A DNA stretch of 5,585 nucleotides from Gammaproteobacteria bacterium (lineage in GTDB: Bacteria; Pseudomonadota; Gammaproteobacteria; SZUA-229), in contig DAOWLL010000142.1 of NCBI GenBank assembly GCA_030641945.1, positions 1 to 5,585 of the forward strand, written 5' to 3'. A program made the position numbers and the translations under genes. Positions 1-5,585 of this stretch are shown piece after piece. The first letter of the stretch is position 1; each line of letters starts with the position of its first letter. The notes beneath the pieces are model-generated. The model ran no database searches, was not told the DNA's origin, and worked only from the letters and a program-made list of their open reading frames with translations.

Positions 1-2
1 AC

Positions 3-3000
3 ATTACCGGATTTGCCTACCTGAATATCGAAACGACCTCACTGGAAACCAGACTTGGGCCACAACTGGATGCGGCGACACTACCCGCAGGCTCCGGCAC
101 CCTGAATCGCAATCAACGTGCCGCCCTGTTTGTGCGCGGCCAGATCACACTTGAGATCGAAGCAGGCGATATTATTGCCGTTGCATCTACCCAGAATGCA
201 CCTGCTGGAGAAAGGCATCTTGGCTTTGCAGTATTAAACGACCATGGGCAGATTGATCCGGCGCACAGCTACAACTGGATGCGTGAGTTTGTAACTGAAG
301 GACAACCTGCGGTTGATCAGTTACTGGAGTTAATCCCTGTCCGCTGGCCGGTCATCGATCCTGCACTTACACCTGCCGAAGCCATCGCCAGCACTCAGAA
401 CCAGCTCTATCCCATGTCTGTATTGAATGACATTCGGGTCAGCCAGGGACTGAACGCCGCACAATGGCGAGAAGTGGGCGATAACCAGAAAACCCTATGG
501 CAAGCACGCCTGTTAAAACGCACCGGTCATGCCCCTGCGGACAGTACTGCGGCTATCTTCGAGTTTGATGATGAAGACTGGCAAAATCTTTTTCAGCTGG
601 AAGCCATTACCGAATTTTACAACAACTTTAATGATCCATGGCGCCCCTACCTACCGCGTACAACCGGTGAAAATGTCCCTGGTAATGCGATAACAATTGA
701 TTTCACCACTGGTTGGCATGTTGTCATTATTGATGGTTTTGGCGCCAGGGATACCTCCCAGTTAACGGGAACTGCAGCTGTTTCGGAAGGACGCATTATT
801 AAACTGGATAGCGGTGTCGACCTCAGCCGCATCACTACCGGTACTGATCACATTGTCCTTGATACTGATCGGGGCAGACTTACCAAAGAATATCTGATTA
901 ACAGTTTTGATAATGAAACCGACACAATGATGTTGGATGGAACACCGGATCTGGTTGACAATAAATCTGAATGGCATATTGATCTTAATAATGGCGGCAC
1001 ACTGCGGGGATTAATGGCAACCGTTGCCAGAGACAGAATCCGTCTTGATATACCACCAGTTCCGGGCGGGGCGATTGATCAGTTATCACGTGTAAATAAA
1101 CGCTTTGACACCGTATACCTGCCCAATGACCGGATACGCCCCAGTAAAACTTATCGAATTCTCGATATCGATAACGCCAATGACATCATTACAATAGATG
1201 GTGAACCGGACTTGGATGGTGGGCAAACCGCATGGCATATCCCCGCCGGGCTCAGTGGTGAGTTACCTGCTCTGGGTTACAACCTCCATGGTGGCCCTCA
1301 CGCCGCAATCAGAGGTTATGACCACTTCGATGGCGCTTTGTTTGTAATTAAGGATGGTACAGTTTGGGGTACTGATCCATTCAGGTGGAATACTTATAGC
1401 AAGCGTAATTACGTTACTGGAAGTCAGAATCTGTCATCAATCAGGGGAAATCAACATTACGATTTTGCCAGTTACCGTTCAGGTAATGATTTTAGGAATT
1501 ACAGTTTCCTGGTCAGGGATCATGGCGAAGCATATGACGGTGTTCGTGAAAACCGATTCTATTTTGGTCGCGAACACCTGAACACCGATTACTCTGTGAC
1601 ACCTGACTCAGCCCCACCTGCTGCCAACCCAGTTGATGGTGGCCCGGGGAAAACCGATATACGCATACATTTCAGTATCCATAATGGCGCTGGTTGTAGC
1701 TCGGCAGGTTGTGTTGTAACTCCTCGGTATTATGCATTTAGACAACTTATGGTTCAGTTATTCCAGGTTGATCATGCAGCGGCACATGGGGGCGTGAATG
1801 ATGCAGACATGGACCGCGTAGGGAACGCAACCACTCATCCTGCCAGCCAGAATGTCTATAATAATGTTCCACCCGGTTCACTGGTTACCGGAGCACAATG
1901 GAATAACCGAATAACAGGAAACCTGTGGATCGTCCGACCGGATGAACGCCCGTTAAGCATGCTGCATTTCACCTTGCGCTGGCCTGATTCCAGACACAAT
2001 GACAGGGATTTTGCCGGCACACAGATTACACTGAATGTTGATCGCCTGCCCTATTTACATACGACGGAGCCAACCTCATACCAGCAAACCATTACATTGG
2101 CAAATACGCCTGAGGCGCAACCACTCAGCCCCGGTGTGCGGCCCGGTGAATTCAACCCCAGACCGGATACAGAGATGACGGCCGGCACATCTTACTATCT
2201 GATTATTCCGGAGCATGTCTTTGTCCATGTCACCCAGAGTGAAGCGGCGGCGCCCTGGCGCAGGCGGTTCAGGTTCCACGATGTGGAACCGGGCGCCCAC
2301 CGGCGTTATGGTCTGCAGGTACGACTTGTCGGCGGCCAGATACGAGTGCCGCCTGATGATGGAGCAGAAGAAGACTGGGGTGACACACGACGTACTTATC
2401 GTCGTGTGGCATTAATTCCCTATTTACGTGATGTCGAGACTGCCGACCTGACCGATGACTGGCACAGGGCAACCCGTGACCTGCGCAGGGAGATCGGTGA
2501 GTACCCGGACTTTAATGAAGCCGCACTGGAGTTTCATAAACCTCTGGAAGGCGCCAATCTTGCGGCCACCCAGACACAGCACCAGGCCCCGGATGAATTC
2601 TACCGTTTCCCCGCCGTCAGCGAACGCAGCTATACCGACTTGTCAGGCCATATTTATCTTGAGCAGTTTTTATGGAAGGACCAGACACTCACCGGGAATA
2701 CCCCGCCGCAGGTATTACGCTATATGCCCCTGTCGAAACGAACATTCCTAGCGGGTATGGAGGCGCTACGGGCGGCATTCGGCGCCAATGTAGAATTTAT
2801 TATCAGGACCGGGTTTGTACCGCCAAATAAAATCAACGATAGCCATAATCTGCGCACCGTTAACGGCGAATCAGGTTATCGGGTAAATCTGATCCGGCAT
2901 ATGTTTGGTGATTCCGCTGATATCGATCGTAGCGGGGGTAATCGTTTCAATTTAAGAGCTAATCGTGTTGGAGCAACAGATATCCTGCTGCCCTGGCCGG

Positions 3001-3998
3001 ATACAGCTAACGCACAGGCCTTGCGGGCTCACTTCAGCCATATGCAACTCGAAAGGATTATGTTAAACACAGACCCGAGAACGATTGAGCGACGTTATGT
3101 CCTGTATGTGGATCGCAGGGATTATGATATCGGTTTCCCGGCAGGTGTCTATCAATTCAGGATAAATGACATCAGGGCTGTAAACGGTGACCAAACAGTC
3201 TTTAATGACTTCACGGCAAGTCATATTGATTACGCAGATATAGTCACTGTCGTACCACAAGGTGGCGCAACACGACCAAATGCATTTTATGATTCAAATT
3301 TGAATGCGGCGCCACCTCATGGTCATCCCGTGTTCAATGTTGTGGACCCCAACCCCAATCTCGACGCCCTGTTAACACGTATGGATGGTGCCAATATGTG
3401 GGCCACGATAAATCTGGGTTTGAGGAATGTCGGTCACGATGTTGATGTTGAAGCCGTCATCCAGGAAGTTTTTGATACGTTCCGAGCCCATAATTCATTT
3501 ATTGGCGTCGCTTTTGACCTGGAGTGGTACAACGTGGCCGGGTTGAACGCAACCAATGCAGTACAGAATCTTGCGCGCTGGATCAGAGCAAACCATGCCG
3601 GCAAATACCTGTTCCCGATCTGGTTTGGTGCGACCGTGGGACGGTTAAACTGGCCAGCTATCCAGCCTATCTCCGATGTAGTCATTCCAATATATGATGG
3701 CGCGCCGGGTACACCATGGGGGAACGCGGTACGAAACACATGGAAAGGTTTTATGTTGAATAACTCAGTACTGGAACATGTTTATGACAGCAACCGGAAT
3801 ATCCGAACTTATGGCCACAATATGTTAATCCCCAGCCATATTCCCAACGCTGACTTTGAAGAGGCGCTAAATTGGCTGGGTCGGACATCACGTTTGTATG
3901 GCATTACCAACTTTGCATTCCAGTTTAATAATTATGGACAAAATTACGCGGCCCATAGCGGCCATTTGCAGGATATTCTCGATGAATTACAGGCGTAA
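3..3998 (+). CDS. Giant modular protein with several candidate cell-wall-degrading domains (5' partial)
   Basis: The frame is open from the window's left edge to TAA at 3996-3998, giving 1331 visible residues; the true start lies upstream. Residue n here begins at base 3n. Visible order: an unrecognised region (1-~220); two beta-type repeats (~263-415); a cysteine module like YkuD-type L,D-transpeptidases or related peptidoglycan enzymes (~420-595, His560, S-A-G-C with Cys570); a beta-rich stretch (~600-900); an M15 D,D-peptidase-like module (~905-1045, H966-x-x-G-D-S-A-D973); and a TIM-barrel glycoside-hydrolase-like module (~1110-1331, F-D1172-L-E1174-W). No transmembrane segment is apparent. 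The gene lies 41 bases upstream of a gpD-like hub gene, which suggests a wall-penetrating component or cargo of a contractile injection particle. The overall protein is not one I recognise, and each enzymatic call is by motif only. Base composition varies strongly along the gene. Coding status is very secure; function is moderate to low confidence. Confidence 0.95.
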   Translation: MTGFAYLNIETTSLETRLGPQLDAATLPAGSGTLNRNQRAALFVRGQITLEIEAGDIIAVASTQNAPAGERHLGFAVLNDHGQIDPAHSYNWMREFVTEGQPAVDQLLELIPVRWPVIDPALTPAEAIASTQNQLYPMSVLNDIRVSQGLNAAQWREVGDNQKTLWQARLLKRTGHAPADSTAAIFEFDDEDWQNLFQLEAITEFYNNFNDPWRPYLPRTTGENVPGNAITIDFTTGWHVVIIDGFGARDTSQLTGTAAVSEGRIIKLDSGVDLSRITTGTDHIVLDTDRGRLTKEYLINSFDNETDTMMLDGTPDLVDNKSEWHIDLNNGGTLRGLMATVARDRIRLDIPPVPGGAIDQLSRVNKRFDTVYLPNDRIRPSKTYRILDIDNANDIITIDGEPDLDGGQTAWHIPAGLSGELPALGYNLHGGPHAAIRGYDHFDGALFVIKDGTVWGTDPFRWNTYSKRNYVTGSQNLSSIRGNQHYDFASYRSGNDFRNYSFLVRDHGEAYDGVRENRFYFGREHLNTDYSVTPDSAPPAANPVDGGPGKTDIRIHFSIHNGAGCSSAGCVVTPRYYAFRQLMVQLFQVDHAAAHGGVNDADMDRVGNATTHPASQNVYNNVPPGSLVTGAQWNNRITGNLWIVRPDERPLSMLHFTLRWPDSRHNDRDFAGTQITLNVDRLPYLHTTEPTSYQQTITLANTPEAQPLSPGVRPGEFNPRPDTEMTAGTSYYLIIPEHVFVHVTQSEAAAPWRRRFRFHDVEPGAHRRYGLQVRLVGGQIRVPPDDGAEEDWGDTRRTYRRVALIPYLRDVETADLTDDWHRATRDLRREIGEYPDFNEAALEFHKPLEGANLAATQTQHQAPDEFYRFPAVSERSYTDLSGHIYLEQFLWKDQTLTGNTPPQVLRYMPLSKRTFLAGMEALRAAFGANVEFIIRTGFVPPNKINDSHNLRTVNGESGYRVNLIRHMFGDSADIDRSGGNRFNLRANRVGATDILLPWPDTANAQALRAHFSHMQLERIMLNTDPRTIERRYVLYVDRRDYDIGFPAGVYQFRINDIRAVNGDQTVFNDFTASHIDYADIVTVVPQGGATRPNAFYDSNLNAAPPHGHPVFNVVDPNPNLDALLTRMDGANMWATINLGLRNVGHDVDVEAVIQEVFDTFRAHNSFIGVAFDLEWYNVAGLNATNAVQNLARWIRANHAGKYLFPIWFGATVGRLNWPAIQPISDVVIPIYDGAPGTPWGNAVRNTWKGFMLNNSVLEHVYDSNRNIRTYGHNMLIPSHIPNADFEEALNWLGRTSRLYGITNFAFQFNNYGQNYAAHSGHLQDILDELQA
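846..1244 (+). repeat. Two-copy protein repeat, 87-residue period, inside the giant gene
   Basis: Copy 1 is encoded at 846-983 (residues 282-327) and copy 2 at 1107-1244 (residues 369-414). The 46-residue cores align without gaps and share 19 identities counted by hand, including D-R-x-R, K-x-Y-x-I, D-N, D-G-x-P-D-L and a closing W-H-I. Similar short leaders (G-R-I-I-K-L-D at ~263 and D-R-I-R-L-D at ~344) precede each copy, with about a seven-residue length difference between leader and core. The alternating hydrophobic pattern suggests small beta modules, perhaps wall-binding or spacer domains placed before the cysteine module. The repeat shows at protein level; DNA identity is diverged, so the duplication is old. 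Confidence 0.8.
1260..1785 (+). other. Domain: L,D-transpeptidase-like (YkuD-type) cysteine module
   Basis: Residues ~420-595 of the giant protein begin with G-Y-N-L-H-G-G, then a strand ending F-V-I-K-D-G, then H-Y-D-F-x-S-Y-R and N-Y-x-F-L-V-R-D, and close with I-H560-N-G followed by S-S-A-G-C570-V-V. A His about ten residues before an S-x-G-C motif, followed by an aromatic/Phe helix (Y-Y-A-F-R-Q-L-M), is the layout I associate with L,D-transpeptidase-like peptidoglycan enzymes and related bacterial proteins carrying W-S-A-G-C-Q. Cys570 would be the nucleophile and His560 the base. The usual S-H-G-C is S-A-G-C here, so the exact family is uncertain. It could cut or cross-link peptide stems, or be inactive. 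Confidence 0.55.
2715..3135 (+). other. Domain: M15 (D,D-carboxypeptidase/Hedgehog-type) peptidase-like module
   Basis: Residues ~905-1045 show the M15 order: an F-L-x-G-M-E-A-L-R-A-A-F-G helix, a strand followed by T-G-F-V-P-P-N (family form S-G-Y-R-S-P-x-x-N), then R-H966-M-F-G-D-S-A-D973-I-D, matching the zinc-binding S-x-H-x-x-G-x-A-x-D signature with His966 and Asp973 as ligands. The strand that normally ends with the third ligand (F-V-H-V-D) appears to correspond to Y1032-V-L-Y-V-D1037, which lacks the His. Either another His (the A-H-F-S-H segment just upstream) takes over or the domain is degenerate. Expected activity would be cleavage of peptidoglycan stem peptides. This is motif-level evidence only. 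Confidence 0.5.
3260..3317 (+). repeat. Nested inverted repeats at a domain junction inside the giant gene
   Basis: A perfect 9-base inverted repeat, AGGTGGCGC at 3260-3268 and GCGCCACCT at 3309-3317, encloses a perfect 14-base palindrome ATTCAAATTTGAAT at 3292-3305. The structure sits in the linker between the M15-like and TIM-barrel modules. It is fully inside coding sequence and may be chance; there is no U-tract to make it a terminator. Confidence 0.6.
3330..3995 (+). other. Domain: C-terminal TIM-barrel, glycoside-hydrolase-like
   Basis: Residues ~1110-1331 show a regular series of hydrophobic strands followed by polar ends and helices: V-F-N-V-V-D, W-A-T-I-N-L-G, I-G-V-A-F-D1172-L-E1174-W, Y-L-F-P-I-W-F-G, D-V-V-I-P-I-Y-D, R-T-Y-G-H-N-M-L-I and N-F-A-F-Q-F-N-N. 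This looks like a (beta/alpha)8 barrel. A D-x-E at the end of a middle strand is the catalytic arrangement of GH25 lysozymes and also echoes the end of the GH18 D-x-x-D-x-D-x-E motif. A lysozyme-like role on wall glycan is the natural inference, but neither family is matched fully, so an unassigned GH-like family is equally possible. Confidence 0.5.
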
Positions 3999-4025
3999 AT
4001 CAAAGATGGATAAATTAACAAATAA

Positions 4026-4032
4026 AGGGTGG
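4026..4032 (+). promoter_or_regulatory. Ribosome binding site for the gpD-like gene
   Basis: AGGGTGG lies seven bases before the ATG at 4040 and supports that start. It is within the only intergenic stretch of the window (3999-4039, 41 bases, AT-rich), which shows no hairpin terminator and no convincing promoter. Genes 1 and 2 are therefore probably cotranscribed. Confidence 0.7.
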
Positions 4033-4039
4033 AATCGTT

Positions 4040-5143
4040 ATGGCATTGACTGATCTTGTCACCGGCAATGACTCACCACCGACGGTCCGCAAGCCAGGGG
4101 TCGAGATCAGTTTTGCGGCCTCTTCCGGTGGGGGGCTTGCATCTGATCTCACTGCGCTTAACGGTGGCAGTGGCGACCCCTGGAAACGCAGTCTGGTTTC
4201 CATCAATTATGCTTCATCCCTGGCACCGTCTGTTGACACAACAAAATTGATAATTGCCAATGATGAACAGGCCCCTGCCGTCGCCATTGGTGATGAGGGA
4301 ACGATTGCCCTTGGCTATGCAGATAGCTCCATTGATGTCGTCATGACAGCCTGGATTGATCAATTACACCATGATACCCAAAATCTGACTTACATCACTG
4401 CAGTGAACGGCGGCGCATCACTAAGTCAATTGCGCATTAATCAAAGTTATGAACAACAAACTGCAGGTGATCTGGTCAGTGATTTATCTAGTCAGGCGGA
4501 GGTTAATACCGATGTTATTGAATCCGGTATCGATCTACCCTTTTATGTGATTGATGATCGATACAACGCTTACGAGCATATTCATCGTCTCGCCAGGAAA
4601 TCCGGTTATATCGCCCATTTCACTACCGAAGGAAAATTATACTTCGGCCCGGAACAATCTGGGCAGGCTGTGCAGACATTCAGTTATGCCAACGACATTC
4701 TTGAGGTACAGGTACAGCAAAATAACACCTCTGCAACGGCTGCCACCGTGATCGGTGAAGGTGCTGCCAGCGCAGAAGGCCAGGAAGCCTGGAGCTGGTT
4801 GATAAAGGATCCCGGTGCGGTGACCGCCGAAGCCGGTGATGGCAAAGCGCGACTAATCCAGGATGCGGCCTTGCGTAGCAGTGACGCATGCCAAGTTGCG
4901 GCGGATGCTGTTGCCGGTCGCACGGCTTCACAAACATTAACCGGCCAAATCCTGACACCCGGCGCACCGGCTGTGGTCGTCGGGAGTACAATCGAAATTA
5001 CCGATGCACCTACAGAGGAAATGAACGGTGAATTCTTTGTCAGCCGGGTTTCCCATTGCTATTCCAAACAACACGGCTTTACCAGCCTTATCCACTTCAA
5101 GCAGGCAGGTGGCTCGGGCGGGGCATTGGGAGGACTGCTATGA
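4040..5143 (+). CDS. Contractile tail/injection-system hub protein, phage late control gpD / VgrG N-terminal-like
   Basis: The 367-residue product is close in length to phage P2 gpD. gpD-type proteins (N-terminal part of VgrG, T4 gp27-like) form the trimeric baseplate hub linking inner tube to spike. Evidence includes the characteristic central segment: N-Q-S-Y-E-Q-Q-T-A-G-D (TAGD at 141-144) leading a helix, then I-D-L-P-F-Y-V-I-D-D, Y175-N-A-Y-E-H-I-H-R-L-A185, and S-G-Y-I-A-H-F with E-G-K-L-Y-F-G-P. This matches the family pattern of a helix promoting domain entry, an N-x-Y/x-H-I-x-x-L-A helix, and a G-x-L-x-F strand. An N-terminal P-G-V-E-I-S-F strand and a C-terminal M-N-G-E-F-F-V-S-R-V-S-H strand fit the hub barrels. 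The end is a Gly-rich tail (G-G-S-G-G-A-L-G-G). It overlaps the spike gene by four bases, implying coupled translation. The split into separate hub and spike genes is phage/eCIS-like rather than the fused VgrG of most type VI systems. Confidence 0.85.
   Translation: MALTDLVTGNDSPPTVRKPGVEISFAASSGGGLASDLTALNGGSGDPWKRSLVSINYASSLAPSVDTTKLIIANDEQAPAVAIGDEGTIALGYADSSIDVVMTAWIDQLHHDTQNLTYITAVNGGASLSQLRINQSYEQQTAGDLVSDLSSQAEVNTDVIESGIDLPFYVIDDRYNAYEHIHRLARKSGYIAHFTTEGKLYFGPEQSGQAVQTFSYANDILEVQVQQNNTSATAATVIGEGAASAEGQEAWSWLIKDPGAVTAEAGDGKARLIQDAALRSSDACQVAADAVAGRTASQTLTGQILTPGAPAVVVGSTIEITDAPTEEMNGEFFVSRVSHCYSKQHGFTSLIHFKQAGGSGGALGGLL
5128..5134 (+). promoter_or_regulatory. Ribosome binding site and ATGA start/stop overlap of the spike gene
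   Basis: GGGAGGA lies five bases before the ATG at 5140-5142 and is embedded in the codons for the Gly-rich tail of the hub protein. The hub stop TGA (5141-5143) shares bases with this ATG (ATGA), the classic arrangement for translational coupling, which would keep hub and spike production linked. Confidence 0.8.
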
Positions 5144-5585
5144 CTGGACCGATAACACTTTTCGATACCATCCGGCGCATTGTGCAGGAAGAAATTGCAC
5201 GGACCCGCAGTGCCGAACTGGCTGTCGTTCAGGAACAACATCCCCATGCCGACGATTCAGATAAGGATAACTATGCCTGTACTATTGTCCTGCGCAATTC
5301 CGGAATTGTTCTCAAACAGGTGCCCGTCGCCACCCAGCGCATTGGCTTTGCAACCATCCCTGCGGTTGGCGAATTGGTACTGGTGCAGTTCATTGGCGGT
5401 GATATCAATGCCCCGATTATCACCGGCCGTCTCTATAACGATGAAGATCGCCCGCCAGTGAATGACGATAAACAAGGGATTATGCATTTGCCATTGGGTG
5501 CCGAAGATAGTGATGCCGTGCACATGGAGCTGCTCTCCGGCGACAGTCGTGAACTGGTCTTTAAACTCGGTGATGGACTGGAGCT
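5140..5585 (+). CDS. Baseplate assembly protein gpV / VgrG OB-fold spike protein (3' partial)
   Basis: The frame from ATG 5140 stays open to the window's end (148 complete codons). The product starts with a short amphipathic helix (D-T-I-R-R-I-V-Q-E-E-I-A-R), then a strand domain. The segment P74-A-V-G-E-L-V-L-V-Q-F, followed by G-G-D-x-N-A-P and I-I-T-G-R-L-Y-N100-D-E-D-R-P-P, is the hallmark of the gpV/gp45/VgrG oligosaccharide-binding fold (family form P-x-x-G-D-x-V-L-V with G-D-x-x-x-P and G-x-L-Y-N). In these machines this protein sits under the hub as a trimer and its beta-helix forms the membrane-piercing needle. From about residue 125, H-M-E-L-L-S-G followed by L-V-F-K-L-G-D-G begins the next region, plausibly the start of the needle or an extra domain, so length and any C-terminal effector cannot be judged. 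Confidence 0.85.
   Translation, partial: MTGPITLFDTIRRIVQEEIARTRSAELAVVQEQHPHADDSDKDNYACTIVLRNSGIVLKQVPVATQRIGFATIPAVGELVLVQFIGGDINAPIITGRLYNDEDRPPVNDDKQGIMHLPLGAEDSDAVHMELLSGDSRELVFKLGDGLE

Noticed and set aside
132..134. GTG as the start codon of the giant gene
   Set aside because: The same frame is open with protein-like sequence back to base 3 (43 more codons without a stop) and no Shine-Dalgarno site precedes this GTG, so the gene simply enters from outside the window.
2455..2751. 98-codon + strand frame overlapping the giant gene
   Set aside because: Out-of-frame shadow in a GC-rich part of a continuous larger gene.
3434..3739. 101-codon reading frame on the - strand
   Set aside because: Antisense to the D-x-E barrel module of the giant gene; no family resemblance and no ribosome binding site noted.
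3999..4039. Possible terminator or promoter in the intergenic gap
   Set aside because: AT-rich but without a hairpin plus T-run, and no well-spaced -35/-10 pair; only the ribosome binding site is supportable.
4006..4053. 15-residue mini-frame (starts M-D-K-L-T-N-K) between genes 1 and 2
   Set aside because: It overlaps the start of the hub gene, has only a weak AAAG upstream, and no hallmark of a leader peptide; best seen as chance.
4680..4991. 103-codon reading frame on the - strand
   Set aside because: It lies wholly inside the well-supported hub gene, is Arg/Pro/His-rich as expected of an antisense shadow, and shows no recognisable domain.
5180..5461. 93-codon + strand frame overlapping the spike gene
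   Set aside because: The competing frame from ATG 5140 carries the clear gpV/OB-fold signature and a good ribosome binding site, so this one is a shadow.
1..5585. CRISPR array, tRNA/rRNA, insertion sequence or attachment site
   Set aside because: Nothing of the kind seen: no regularly spaced DNA repeats, no cloverleaf-like segment, no transposase motifs or terminal repeats; nearly all bases are coding.

Overview
The window holds three co-directional protein genes on the + strand and almost no non-coding DNA. It starts inside a very large first gene and stops inside the third. Genes 2 and 3 are recognisable as the hub/spike pair of a contractile phage-tail-like machine: a gpD/VgrG-N-like hub protein followed by a gpV/gp45-like (VgrG OB-fold) spike protein. 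The window is therefore the baseplate part of a contractile injection system (eCIS, tailocin or related) or of a contractile-tailed prophage. No sheath, tube, ATPase, gp25, PAAR or capsid gene is visible, so these cannot be told apart here.

The organism is a bacterium with roughly 50% GC, ATG starts preceded by purine-rich Shine-Dalgarno sites, and TAA/TGA stops. A Gram-negative host, possibly a proteobacterium, would fit but is not proven by anything in the sequence.

Layout: 3-3998 is the visible part of a giant modular protein (1331 residues visible, 5' end outside the window). Reading its domains by eye gives an unrecognised N-terminal region, two copies of an 87-residue-period beta-type repeat, a cysteine module resembling L,D-transpeptidase-like (YkuD-type) peptidoglycan enzymes (S-A-G-C, Cys570), a beta-rich stretch, an M15 D,D-peptidase-like module (H-x-x-G-D-S-A-D), and a C-terminal TIM-barrel glycoside-hydrolase-like module (F-D-L-E-W). 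3999-4039 is a 41-base gap carrying the ribosome binding site of gene 2. 4040-5143 is the gpD-like hub. 5140-5585 is the gpV-like spike, overlapping the hub gene by ATGA and running off the window.

Working model (inference): the hub and spike form the tip of the injection machine, and the giant protein encoded just upstream is a multi-enzyme cell-wall-processing factor or cargo for the same particle. It would join up to three different candidate peptidoglycan-cutting activities in one chain, separate from the spike. This protein is the most novel item in the window. The domain calls rest on motif recognition only and need profile or structure searches.
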